This document shows, piece by piece, positions 21,831 through 33,177 of a stretch of 64,000 nucleotides of DNA. A program made the translations under genes and the position numbers. The stretch covers positions 45,024,141 to 45,088,140 of the forward strand of contig OY776129.1 of NCBI GenBank assembly GCA_963675135.1, read 5' to 3'. Source of the stretch: Galeopsis tetrahit. Taxonomy: Eukaryota > Streptophyta > Magnoliopsida > Lamiales > Lamiaceae. The notes beneath the pieces are model-generated. The model was not told where the DNA came from, did no database searches, and saw only the letters and a program-made list of their open reading frames with translations. Within the stretch, counting starts at the first letter, position 1. Each line of letters begins with the position of its first letter.

Positions 21831-21973
21831 AGTAAAAAAATCAATGACAAAGTGGGATAGCTCAAGTGGTTAGAGCACCACTACCTAGGCCTTAGATCCT
21901 GGGTTCGAGTCATGGGTAGGGGAAATGGGATGGGTATTTAACTTGTAATAAAAAAAAAGAGTAAAAAAATCAA
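21831..21973 (+). mobile_element. tRNA-derived SINE with 14-bp target duplication
   Basis: The element proper is 21845-21959. The A box TAGCTCAAGTGG (21858-21869) and B box GGTTCGAGTC (21902-21911) are the internal Pol III promoter inherited from a tRNA. It ends in an A-rich tail. Perfect flanking copies of AGTAAAAAAATCAA (21831-21844 and 21960-21973) show retroposition. At 115 bp it is short for a plant SINE, so it may be a truncated or minimal family. It is not a functional tRNA: the region between the boxes does not form a normal anticodon arm. Confidence 0.85.
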
Positions 21974-22258
21974 GGGTTATTTTTCCGTTCGTGTTTGATA
22001 ATTTCCAAATTTCGTGAACAACTGTAGTTGTAATGTTAAGGAGTATCTCTTAAAATGTTGTAAGGTATTAATTGCACGAATTCTGTTTCACTATAAAAAC
22101 TTGTTCACACAAAACCTACTCATTTTTTTAATTAAAAAAATAAATTCAAATACAAACAAACATGTGAGATTAAAAAAAAAATTAATTGTTCATTTACCGT
22201 GTTGGACATTTCAGGGAAAATGTAATAATCTACCATTTTCGTCCAAACTTAATATGTA

Positions 22259-22566
22259 CTCTCTATTTTAAAAAAATTATCTTTTTTATTTTAAATCTTA
22301 TTTCAAAAAGTTTATTATTTTTACTATTTTTAATTCAAATCTCTCTAAACTACCCTTATTTAATTTCTACAATATCTATTTTTTTATTAGAAATATATCA
22401 ATGTATCACATTTTCTCTCTCTTGACAAGGTAAGTTGAATTCTAACTTTTTCTATATTAATTTTTATCTTAATGAAAATGATATATATATATATATATAT
22501 CAAAAAATATATTTCTTAATTCTATATAAATTAGCAAAGGCGACTAACTTTATAAAACGGAGGGAG
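22259..22566. mobile_element. degenerate Stowaway-type MITE
   Basis: Left end CTCTCTATTTTAAAA after TA (22257-22258). Right end AAACGGAGGGAG before TG, a mutated TA. The interior holds an (AT)n run near 22480-22500. Confidence 0.55.
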
Positions 22567-22770
22567 TGTGTCTCAAAATGAAAACAATATTTTTATCATC
22601 ACCCTCCAAACCATTACATACTTACTTAAATTGTCATTCACTTTATTTATAAGTGGACCCCACAATACCCTCAAACTCATCTACTTTATATATAAAAAAT
22701 TAATATTCTTTAAAATACGTGGAAAAAAAAAATCATACTTCATAAAATAATTCTTACATAGAAGAGCACA

Positions 22771-23742
22771 ATGCATCACCATGTACCAATCCATCCACGA
22801 TGCTTTCTCTGCGGCTTCAATAAAGCTACGACGGTACACTCACTATTTATTTTTCCTTTTGTCAAACTTATTTGGAAAAATTGTGGGATTTGGTCTTTAA
22901 TTAAAAGAAATTGGGGGGAAAATGTTATAAATATACTCTGCGCATTGGATTGTAGTAGTCTGTGTATATCTCTTGAGGAAGTTGTTACGATTATGTGGGG
23001 AATATGGCGTGAAAGATGCACCCTTAAGGCGGCTCATACAAAGGGAGAAAGGAGGGAAAAACGAATGAATTTCTCGGATATGGAGTGGGCGCGCCTTTTT
23101 CTTACAAATTTCCAGCGTGCAAATGAAAAAGAGGGAGGCAGTACTACCGCACCTCCTTCCGTTGCTTACAGATACCAAGGGGCTGAAGATATGACCTGTG
23201 ATTGGGTGGAAACGGATGCGGCTTTAGCAGAGGAACACGGTCTGGTCAGTGTCGAGTATGTGATCGGCGATAAAAATAGGGTGGTTCATGCAGGGGGGCT
23301 TCAAGAGAATTGCAATTACGGGATCTGTGCTTGCTGCGGAATTAATGGTTGTAAGGGAAGGAATAAGAAGATGCAAAAACAAGGGGCTCTCAAGAATTAA
23401 GGTGTTCTCGGATTGCCTCAATGCAGTGACTTTCTGAGGAATAATGAGACACTCCCAACCCCCGATGGATTTGCTCTCGATGGTGTCAAAAGGGAAATGG
23501 AAGGCATGGAAGCGTACGATGTCTTTTTCATTCCACGAACGAGAAATACAAGAGCCCATCGTCTAGCAAGAAAAGGAACCCACTCTCATTTTCCTCATGA
23601 TTGGGAAGGAGTAGATTTACCACCTTGGTTGATGGAACATTGATGTCTGAGTCTATTTAATCTTTTAGTGCTACTCATCTATGTAATACAGGCTTTGTAC
23701 CATCCTCAAAAAAAATAAAATAAATAAATAAATAAAAATAAT
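22771..23742 (+). pseudogene. 5'-truncated L1-type LINE: zinc-binding and RNase H remnant
   Basis: Starts with the reverse-transcriptase zinc-binding domain (CFLCGFNKATTVHSLF). It continues to an RNase H-like (RVT_3) domain with its first Asp in ETDAALAEEHG near 23215, AAELMVVREGI and VFSDCLNAV in a second frame at about 23330-23430, and FIPRTRNTRAHRLARKG in a third frame near 23527. At least two frameshifts separate these, so it is a pseudogene. A TGA at 23641 is followed by TTTGTACCATCCTC and an A-rich tail to 23742, as in plant LINE 3' ends. The upstream endonuclease and RT are missing, as expected for 5' truncation. Confidence 0.8.
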
Positions 23743-24487
23743 CATGTTGCCTCGTGATTGATTGCTTGCACAAATTCGTGTAAACTCTAATCTCTTCTAA
23801 ACTTGTCTCAAAATAAAACAACAATGTTATCTTTAAGGCACACAAACCCACCCTCAAAGTACTTTCCAATCAATGTATTATTTGTGTCACTGAAGAATGG
23901 TAAAAAAAAAAAAAAAAAAAAAACTATAAACAGATCAAAACATAATGGTAAAAAAAATATATATATATACAAAGAAAAAAACAGATTTAATTGAAGAAAA
24001 TCTCACATTAAGAAAGTGGTCATAACAAATGCGGTGAATCTCACACCTAGGTAACCCTACATGTAAGAAGGAAAAAACTAAATGAAAATAAAAATAAAGA
24101 GATCAAAAAGTCTAAAGATCAACGTTGTCAAAGGAGACGTCTGTCGTAGTTGATAAAAGTTGAGTCCATTTTATCTCTTTTTCTTTTTTCAAGACTTCCT
24201 CCTCCCCATCATTTCTCGCGGCCACTCCTCACTAGTATATTTTAGTTACTTGTTCAAACGGTTTCGAACCGTCCAATTTTTTTTAATTTGAAACCATAAT
24301 TGGACCAGTTATGATTACGATTTTGAATCGTCGATTTAACCAGTTTAAAATAATATATATATTGTCGTTTTTGCTTATTTTTTTGTTCTTTTTCACTCAT
24401 TCTTTTTAGACAATAAATTATACTAAATAAAAATTAATTAATACAAATTACTGTATACCACTTAAAATTTAGGTATTTATAGAAGAA
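23743..24487. other. intergenic with a hAT-like subterminal remnant
   Basis: AT-rich. 24255-24350 contains CGGTTTCGAACCGTCC and related short motifs resembling hAT subterminal DNA. A weak inverse counterpart lies at 26940-27050. No gene. Confidence 0.4.
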
Positions 24488-24515
24488 CTAGTGTAAGACC
24501 CGCGTTTTACGCGGG
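24488..24515 (-). other. Helitron 3' terminal hairpin and CTAG end
   Basis: Stem CCCGCG-TAAAA-CGCGGG and a terminal CTAG on the minus strand. Helitrons end with a short GC hairpin just before CTRR and make no target duplication. Confidence 0.7.
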
Positions 24516-25382
24516 GTTAAAATAAATTTATAATATATATATTTTAAGTTAGTAATTAAAAAATAATCTAAACATGTATTGTATAAATTTGTAAATTCAT
24601 TATTCTATTAAAACATAAGAAAAGGAGATGTTGTACCAATATAAATTACATCATATATATATATATAATAATAATAGAATATAGAATTATAAATTTATTT
24701 ATAAAATAATCAATATACGAAATTACAAATTGCGGAAAATTTTCTTGTAAACAACATTTTTTGTACACTTAAATATTTTTCATTTGAATTTAGACAAAAA
24801 AAATTCAATTCACTCCTACTCTTGACTTTAGAGGCTGCAACATTTGTCTGTGTATGAACATAGGTTTCGGAAGGTGAACAAAGTGGATGATTTCAGATCA
24901 ACATTCCAAATAAGCATTATAGAGACACTTATTTTTCAGAGCTAATCGATGATTTGGTAGACCAACACACTTAATAAAATAGAGTATGTCAATAGAAAAC
25001 ACATGTCCCATACCACCAGGTGTATACCCTGATGGATAAATACTACTGAAGTCAAATATTCTCTTGTATCGTCATGTATCATCGTCAATATTATCTCGTT
25101 AATACTTTGAACTTATTTATGTATTGGAGGAAGTATAACTCTATCCTCGAAATACTTATTCGTACCAAAATTGCCAGAGACGGAAGAGTAAACATTGTCA
25201 ACTATATCAACAACTGGATCACATGCATCTAAAACCAAATGCTCTTCAGGAATATCAATATTTGGAAAACCCTCATCATTATCTTCAAGATCCCCCGACG
25301 ATATAGTTGGTGTGCTAAACTTACATAAATGCATTTTGTATGTATGTGAATATGGCAAATATTTAGTACTCTCCCGTTTCAA
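24488..25382 (-). pseudogene. Helitron remnant: PIF1-like helicase fragment and 3' terminus
   Basis: 25382-25113 encodes a fragment with FPNIDIPEEHL, DPVVDIVDNVY and YFEDRVILPP, which matches the central part of plant Helitron PIF1-type helicases. Continuing on the minus strand in other frames are VQSINEIIL, SSIYPSGYTPGGMGHVF and GLPNHRLALK. Stops and frameshifts are many. At 24499-24515 is a 6-bp GC stem (CCCGCG/CGCGGG) followed, on the minus strand, by 7 nt and CTAG (24491-24488): the classic Helitron 3' end. The 5' part (Rep/HUH nuclease) is not seen. Confidence 0.75.
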
Positions 25383-27138
25383 TTTAGATCAATCATTTGC
25401 TAAAAATGGATATTCCAAATTAGATTCATTATTTCTTTATTTAGCAATAAATATTTTTTCACTTTAAACCACCAACTTCAAATATCTCAAAATTACACCA
25501 TATGTCATTACTTTATTAATTATCAAAATATTTTATTACTCAAAAGACTCGCATACCCAATATTTTATCTCCTTTAATACTAAATAACTCTCCCATTAAA
25601 CTACGTGTATACACATTAAACTACGTGCATACTCTTTAGGGAGATCGATCATCTATTAATTATTATATTCGATGAGAAATGCGAGTTTGTTTTATCCACT
25701 TTCTCTATCCCACTCTATCAAAATGATAAAAAAGGATGTAAAATATATATGACACATTTTTATTAATTTATTCCATTAACTTAAATTACAATACAAAAGA
25801 TTCAAATTGGACTTCCTACTTTAATAATATTTAGATACAAAATAGATTTATATATCAATTAAATAATTAAATCAATATATTTTAGAGTGCGAAATTAAAA
25901 AAAAAAAAAAGATTATAACTTGTAAATCATACTGATTATAGCACAAAATCTTTTTAATGTGTGATTTAGCGAAATTTGAATTTGGTTGATACAAATTTGA
26001 TATTGAGCAAAGTGTGATTTGACATTACATACACCATTATATTCATTTAATTAGTTAGCATTAGTTTAAAAATTAAATTATTGATTTATAAAAATATATG
26101 AAAATATATAGTATCACACCCCATCACTTGGCTAAAAGATTTTGAAAAGAATTCCATGCCACCTCCCAAAATTTATCTACGTGTTGTAAATTTTCTTAAC
26201 CTCGTAAGGTAACAAAAGTTAAAGAAAAACACATGAAAAAAAATATATAATTAATTTTTTATTTTTAAAAATAAGGATAATTAATTTTATTTTATTTTAC
26301 CTACAACATTCAATCTAATTTGAAAAACTCTTTTTTATGTTTGAAAAACATAATCCTTATTTTACAATTTAATAGATTTAACTATTTTTTAAATTTTAAT
26401 GAAAATAATTTTTGCCTTCAAATCTGCAATTTATTATAGAAAAAAATTTAATGCATTTTGAATTATGGAATGAAATCATAATGATAAGTTTTATTGTATT
26501 CCTTAATATTTGCTAATTATTTATTAATTAACCACTATTTCAACTATAATTTGCTAATTAGTAGTATAATTTTATGTTATTGCCTTCTATAATTTTGTTA
26601 ATTAATTTTTTTAGTATAAAATATTTCACAATTATTCAATTTTTTAGGACTTTTCTTAAGTTTGGAAAACGGAATTTTTATTTTTCAATTTAATAGATTC
26701 AAATAATTTTTAAATTTTAATGAAAATAATATTTCTATAATTTTTATAAGCATATGTCACAATTATTTCATAATTTTTTAAAAATTAGTCAAAGTTATTA
26801 GTTAAATTACAAAAACTTGTATGAAATATATTTTCAACATTTAAATTAAAAATAATTTTATTTACTCTTCAACATTTAAATTAAAAAATAATTGCATTTA
26901 CAATATTAGATAAAATAACAAAAAATAAAAAAAAAGTAAACCGCTGGTTTGACCGATTTAACTGTCGAACCGACAGTTTTGAAATTTCAAAATTGAAACC
27001 AAACCTTATTTTAATTGATTTGGGCGGTTCATCCAGTTTTGATTTCGATTTTATATATGCCTAATTTTAATCATACAATTTTCTAGTTTTTTTTTTTTTA
27101 ATTTGAATGCATCGCGCGTTTATGCAGATATGAATCAA
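25383..27138. other. intergenic, AT-rich, no gene
   Basis: Contains a possible decayed Stowaway start (CTCTCCCGTTTC near 25371), long AT-rich DNA, and a short hAT-like subterminal stretch (ACCGCTGGTTTGACCG near 26941). Nothing coding is supported. Confidence 0.45.
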
Positions 27139-27440
27139 TAAAATGTCGGGTTGGGGTATATACCCCTCCAGCTTTGTTTAATACACCCCCTCCACTTTTA
27201 TTAATTAAATAATCATGTAAAATACCTGTTTTACCCTTTATTAAAATACACAAAGATAGATACACTCCCCTTCAATTTAAATTTAAACTAACCATAATTC
27301 TATCACTAATCCTAACCCTACCCACAAACGGCCGCCGCCGCCCAACAAACGACGGTCGTCGCCGCTCAACAAACGACGGTCGCAAAATAAATTTAGAAAT
27401 TTTAAAAATCAGACTTTGAAAATAAAAAAAGTAAACTTTA

Positions 27441-27550
27441 TTTTGGTCGACAAATCAGAGTCGACCAAAAACACTCCGGTCGACACTGGTTTGTCGACCA
27501 AAAGTAATCCTGTCAACTCTGGTTTGTCGACCAAAAGTACTCCGGTCGAC
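27441..27550 (+). repeat. GTCGAC stem-loop and direct repeats
   Basis: About 27441-27466 pairs imperfectly with 27512-27537. Three direct copies of a GTCGACCAAAA-TCC-GTCGAC unit also occur (27461, 27494, 27527). Confidence 0.65.
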
Positions 27551-27591
27551 TATGTGTTTCGAATGATTTTTTTTTTTTAAGAAAACTGAAA

Positions 27592-27681
27592 TTTTCGGCC
27601 ATTTTGGGTCGGCCAAAAACACTCTCATCGACGAACTATTGTCGACGAGAGGATTTTCAGGCGACCCAAAATAGTCGAAAA
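27592..27681 (+). repeat. GTCGAC stem-loop
   Basis: The outer stem 27592-27612 pairs with 27661-27681 (core ATTTTGGGTCG). The inner stem CTCTCATCGAC pairs with GTCGACGAGAG. Layout matches the hairpins in the 14724 and 15924 elements. Confidence 0.7.
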
Positions 27682-28322
27682 TAAAAAAAAAAAAAAAAAA
27701 AAAACCTGTGACGATTTGGGGGAGGGTTTCAACTTTCACAGCGGTGGAGGCCGAGAGAAGGGGCGGAGGCGGCGACGCTGGGGAGGGGACGGAGGCGGCG
27801 ACGCTAGGGGAGGGGGCGGCGCCGCCGCGCCGCTAATTTGTTGCAGAAAAAAATTTAGAAAAAATGGGGGAGGGGGAGTGCGACAGCGAGAGGAGGAGGG
27901 GAGGGGGAGTTCGACGGCGAGAGGAGGAGGGGAGGGGGAGTTCGACGGCGAGAGGGAGGGGGTGAAGAGGGCGGTGGGGAGGAGGCGGCGCCGCCGCTTG
28001 CAGAAAAAAAAAAAAACCTACCTGTTTCTTCAGGGCGGCGACGCTGGAGCGGGCGACGCCGGAGGAGGTGGCTTGGGGCGGCAGTGGCTTGGAGAAACGA
28101 AGGGGAAGGAGGGAATGAGGGGGAAAGAAGGATTGGGGAAGAAATGAAGAAATTAGGGTTTTATGGGGGGTGCATTTATCATACCAATTTTTAAGATAAA
28201 GGGGTATAATAGACAATTTGGGGGGAGTGCATCTATCTCAGAGGTACTTTAAGGGGAGTATATGTATCGGGGGAGTGTATCTAACAAAGCTGGAGGGGTA
28301 TATACCCCAACCCTAAAATGTC

Positions 28323-30060
28323 TGTATTTGGGCCAGAGAGGCCCAAGTTTGACCTTAGGCTTTCGTGATTCATTGAAATTGTTCTTGTAGCGTCCAAATC
28401 TACAAAAATCTTAATAGATAGCCCATCAGGTTGGTTCAAGTTGTTTTCTACTTTTCTTGTATTAGCTTCTTATGATTTTTGACATAAAAAAAATTAAAAA
28501 AAAAATATAATTGAATAAAATGTATAATAGAATAAATAAATATTTTAAAGGTGATGTAATTAAAAAAAATATATAATAAAATGTGAAAGAGTTTAATTAA
28601 GGAGGAGGGAGTAATAAGTAGTTCATATCGATGATGTATCCTCTTGTAATTTATAAATTTACTTATATGTCGTTTGTTGATTTAATTGATTTTCATGTGT
28701 TATAATTTAACGTGGTTGTAGATTTTAAAAACTTTGTATTTAAATTATGAATTACACTTTCCGCATCAGCTGCACGGGCAACTAATTCAATTTTTAATAT
28801 CACATTACTTTTACTACTACACTTATAAACTAATACCACACATTTATATGTACAAATATGTCTAACTATATGCAAAATTGTGTTATTAGTTGAAAAATGA
28901 TGTGATATTAAAAATTATCCTAAATTAATACAAGATTTTGTCTAAAATTATTGATTGATTAAGGTAGGTGGTATAATTGTTATGGTAAAACATCAAGGTT
29001 ATTATTTTTTTTAAATATATGTTGTAATTTATTCTCTATATAGTCAAAAACATTTATAATTTTTTTTTAAAAAAATGCCAATGAGATCTATTTACTTCTT
29101 CTTTGTTGTTTGCGGCATGTATTTTTTCTCTCCTTTTATTTTTATTATTTTTACTTTTAATGTATTTACTTAATATTCCAACTTTATGTCCCCCTACTCT
29201 AGTTTCCTTTTTCTGTTTGCACTATCAAAAAGTCATATATAAACATAAAGTTGAAGAAAATAATGTTCACGGAACTGAAAGTAGACAAAAGAGAAAAAAA
29301 GCTAATAAACTGAAAATAGATGAGGCAAAAGATAAAATAAATATAAGGTGCCAAGTAAAAAAAAAAAAGAAAAGAATAAAATAACAACAATATGTTTTGT
29401 TATAAATTTTTATATGAAACTTAATAAGTTATGGAGTACAAAACATAACGTAGGGGAGGGTAGCCTAGGTCTGTGTGTTCCAGGATTTTTTAGAAACTTA
29501 TCTAGGTTTGTAATATTTCCCAAATACTAATTGGTATCTGAATTCTTTTTTTTTTTTTTTCTTTTTTTTCGATAGCATGAATTGACAGATCGATTTTTAT
29601 TTTACTTTACAGCAGAATTGATAGATCTAATTGAATGCATGTTTTTTTTAAAAAAAATGATATAATTGAGAAACCTGTGACGGTGATGAGGGAATTTTCA
29701 ACCTCCAACCTGTTAGTCGGTGCAATTATGGTAAATTTTAATAACATACTGTAGACTGTAGTAACTACTATTGTAAGTAAACAGTGATTTTTTTTTTTTT
29801 TAATATACAAATTTTATTTATATTACTAGAGAAGAAAATAAGTAAATAATTGAAAGTAAACAGAGAAAATAAAAAGTGTAGAATTAGTATAAAACTAGTG
29901 TAAAATTCACATACTAATGTAATACACAACGTACTAAATAAATTTTGATATATTATTAATTTTAAAGTAATATTTTTTTTAAAAAAAAACTGCTTAGTAA
30001 AATAGATAATTTTAATATTTAAAAAAAATGTGATATATATATATATATATATATTATATA
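28323..30060. other. intergenic, AT-rich, no gene
   Basis: Contains a Stowaway-like right end (GGAGGAGGGAGTA near 28601) without a clear partner, poly-T runs, and an (AT)n run at 30036-30060. No supported coding region. Confidence 0.45.
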
Positions 30061-30084
30061 CTAGTGCAAGATCGCAACTATGCG
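30061..30084 (-). other. possible decayed Helitron 3' end
   Basis: On the minus strand, a small hairpin (CGCA/TGCG) is followed by GATCTTGCACTAG. It resembles the intact terminus at 24488 but the stem is only 4 bp. Confidence 0.35.
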
Positions 30085-30261
30085 GGATTCCGAAGAAGAA
30101 AATTATTTAATAAAAATTTATTATGGTAGAGAATGATTAAAAAATACATTATATATTAAAAATAAAAATTAAAAAATATGTTTAGAAGAGAGAGAAATGA
30201 AGAGGAAAGAGAAAATGTTTTTAAATTTAAAAAAAAAAAAAATTAAAATTCTAGAATTTAA

Positions 30262-30495
30262 GGGCATGTTTGTTTTGGGATGGAAAATCTGAATTTGGGA
30301 TTTCGAAACTCCACCCGTTACACTTTGGGATTTCAATTCAGGATTTCAAAATCCCACCCTATAAATACCAATAAACTCTATAAAAGTCAACCCTATAAAT
30401 ACCTACAAACCCTATATAGATACCTATAAAACCTATAATCATATACTATAAAGTTAAATCCTACCCTACATAAATTCCAAAACAAACACAAAACA
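30262..30495. mobile_element. MITE-like repeat
   Basis: Starts GGGCATGTTTGTTTTGG and ends CCAAAACAAACACAA, giving short inverted ends. It contains tandem CCTATAAATACC-like units. No ORF. Confidence 0.45.
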
Positions 30496-30680
30496 TAAAA
30501 AATATTAGGATTAAAAAATATTATACTATAATCCCTATACTATACTATAGAGTTAAATCCTACTCTACATAAGAGATTTCTGTTTAGAGAGTTTTAAAGA
30601 AGACACGTTAGAATTGAAGGATTCATAATTAGTATATAAGGGTAGATATGTATATATTAAATTTACAGTAAAATTGATTT

Positions 30681-31088
30681 CTGTTTGGGATTGGCCCATC
30701 CGGATTTGGATGGGCCATCCCCATCTCATCCCTCTCCATCCAAATACCCATTCAAATACCCATCCACTTCTATAATACATCTATATACCTATTTTTATAC
30801 AATCACATCACTCTTTTTTTCTTTTAATCACTCATCCTCTCTCATACTTTTCTTCCACACATTTTATTCTCTCTCCTACTTTTCTTTCACATATTTATTC
30901 TCTCTCCTACTTTATTCCACACATTTGTTCTTTCTCCTACTTGATTTGACATAAAGTTCTCCACCCACACCTATTTTTCAATCTCAATCCAAACACAATT
31001 TTTATTCAATTACTATTCATGGATTACCCCATCCATATTTTTTCAATCTCCATCCCCATCCCATCCACCACCATCCCTAACCAAACAG
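30681..31088. mobile_element. MITE-like repeat
   Basis: Ends CTGTTTGGGATTGG and CCATCCCTAACCAAACAG are inverted. The interior is C/T-rich on the plus strand with CCCATCC repeats. Superfamily not resolved. Confidence 0.5.
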
Positions 31089-31287
31089 CACCTAAAAGAA
31101 GAGAGAAGAAAGAAAAAAGAATTTAGAATTAGATTAAAAAGAGAAAGAATGTGAGAAAGAAAGAAGGGGCCTTCTAAGGACAATTCAGTGTCGCCTGGAC
31201 TATCAACAGTCCAGTAATCTGAGCCATCAGATCTGAAATCTAATGACTTATATTTGATGACCTGCTACCTGTTGCATTTGGCGTCGC

Positions 31288-31440
31288 TAGACATGGGCAA
31301 CGGTTCAAAAACGCCGGTTTCGGTTAGAAACCGGTACGGTTTTGGTTTTCCGGCAACCGTAACCGAACCACGAACCGCCGATTACGGTTACGGTTTTCAA
31401 ACCGGCGGTTTCCCGGTTCGGCGGTTTATATATATATATA
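31288..31440. repeat. left subterminal repeat region of the hAT element
   Basis: Repeated CGGTTTCGGTT, AACCGGT, CGGTTACGG and CCGGCGGTTT motifs within 150 bp of the left end. The same motifs recur at 48645-48850. In hAT elements such repeats are transposase-binding sites; that role here is inferred. Confidence 0.7.
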
Positions 31441-32070
31441 TATTTTTTTTTTTTGCTCGTTTTCGCCTCGTTTTTTACTTTTTTCGATCGTTTTCGACTC
31501 TTTTTTCGATCGTTTTAAGTTAAAATTATTTTTACAACTTAAATTATACTCGTTTTAACTTTTAACCTTTGTTGTTAATTGTTTTTATAAATTATATATT
31601 GTAAATTGTGATTTTAACTTTAAGTCTTTAAGACTTTAACAAACTAATTATTAATATTATTAAGTTATAAACTATAAAGTATTAAATATTAAGAGAATAA
31701 ATTTAAATTATATAATGTGATTTATGTGAGTGATAAAAACTTCAAAAAATAAATTAATTATAATTTACAACTTACAAAGTTACAACTTACGTCTTACAAC
31801 TTGAAAAAATAAATAAAACTTTAGAATTACATTTACAAATTACAACTTATAAATACAACAATAAATTACAAAAAAATTGGGGAGGGGAGGGGTTAAAAGA
31901 AATTGGACTTGAGCTTAATTTTAAATATTAAACTTAGAAATTCTAAGTTCAAAAATTTTAAATTAAGTTGCCTACGTATCCAAATTCAACGGAAATTGGA
32001 ATCAAAGTCCACGTAGTTCTCTTACCTCAACTTACCTCAACTCGATTCTTCATTCTTCACTTCATTGAGT

Positions 32071-33177
32071 TCATTCTTCACTTCTGCCCGTAGAGGTCCA
32101 TTCCTCGTCTTCTTCATTTTCATCTTCTAACGATTGAGCTCTTTTTTCGGCTCTTATCCAATCATCAAGTAAGCATTGGTTCTCTACGTTTTCAACGGTC
32201 ATATTGGACCTCGTTGCATCCAAAGTATAACCTCCTACACTAAAAGCTTGCTCAACGGCAACGGTTGAGGCTGGAGCCGCAAAAATTTCTCTTGCAAGCA
32301 TTGACATTGCCGGAAATACTTGAGTCACCGTCGACCAACATTTTAATATGTCAAAGTCTCCTTCCATATTTTCCATTGATGTATTCCTTTCATAGCTTTC
32401 ATATTCTTGAGTATATGTAAAATTTGATCTTTTACAATTACGTGGAAAAAGAAAGCTATCAACATCATCCATATTTTCATCCAAATCATTTTGTTCGTCA
32501 AAACTAGCATTAGAACTAGAAGAGGATAAACCATGTGTATCCATATACTCCTTAATTAATGATAATATAAGTTGTTGAACTTCGAATATGAAATGATCGA
32601 TGTTCGGTTGTTCATTAGGATATTCGGAAATAGGATATAATTTTTTATAATACAAAGTTAACATATCTTTAAGACCCTCTAACTTATATCTAGGATCAAA
32701 AACTTTAGCAACTAAGAATATAGGGGGGATTATAGCAAAATATTTTTTCCATTTTTCCAACATAGGAGCAATAGCTTCATGTAATTGTGAATCGTTTTTG
32801 TAACGTGCTAAAACGTTGACAATTTTTAGACAATTTTCAAGTGCCATATGAGAAGTAGGTTCGTAAACTTTAGACATAGCAAAAGTAGCATTATTAAAAG
32901 TTTCCAAAACCTTAATAATTTTTATGCAATGATTCCAATCTTCAGGAAGTAAACCAAATCCACATTTTTCTTCTTCAAAAAAATCACATAAAGTATCTTT
33001 ATAATCAACCGAATCTTTTAACAATTTATAAGTGGAATTCCACCGTGTTGACACATCAAGAGAAATTTTTTTCGGATGCACATTCCTACTTCTACAAAAA
33101 AATTTCCATTTTTTCATCATACTACTACGCCTCGTCAAATAAGTAATAGCATCTTTAATAGGAGTAATATGCATTCT
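32071..33177 (-). pseudogene. hAT transposase, C-terminal part (after copia insertion)
   Basis: Carries the end of the RNase H-like fold (DVSTRWNSTYKLL near 33050) and the hAT C-terminal dimerisation domain (FAAPASTVAVEQAFSVGG and DATRSNMTVENVENQCLLDDW near 32290-32160), then stops at 32071. The copia element begins at 33178. Codon phase at the insertion point is the same as in the N-terminal part at 46294-47426, and the shared ATTCT duplication spans the junction. The original gene was therefore one uninterrupted frame of about 744 codons. The apparent Met start at 33189 lies inside the LTR and is not real. Confidence 0.92.

Larger units (their letters stand above)
27148..28313. mobile_element. 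GC-rich MULE-type element with stem-loops, 9-bp target duplication
   Basis: Inverted ends GGGTTGGGGTATATACCCC (about 40 bp matching) are flanked by the perfect 9-bp duplication TAAAATGTC (27139-27147 and 28314-28322). A 9-bp duplication is typical of Mutator-like elements. The left half carries GTCGAC stem-loops; the right half is G/A-rich with GGCGGCGACGC patches. Long ORFs on either strand in that half are low-complexity artefacts. Confidence 0.82.

Noticed and set aside
21845..21959. Functional tRNA gene
   Set aside because: A and B boxes are present, but no normal cloverleaf or anticodon arm is visible, and the A-rich tail and 14-bp duplication show a SINE.
27716..28216. Gly/Arg-rich plus-strand ORF and Pro-rich minus-strand ORF
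   Set aside because: Composition artefact of GGCGGCGACG-rich DNA in a non-coding element.
29103..29390. Short ORFs on both strands
   Set aside because: Low-complexity AT-rich sequence, no motif, mutually overlapping.
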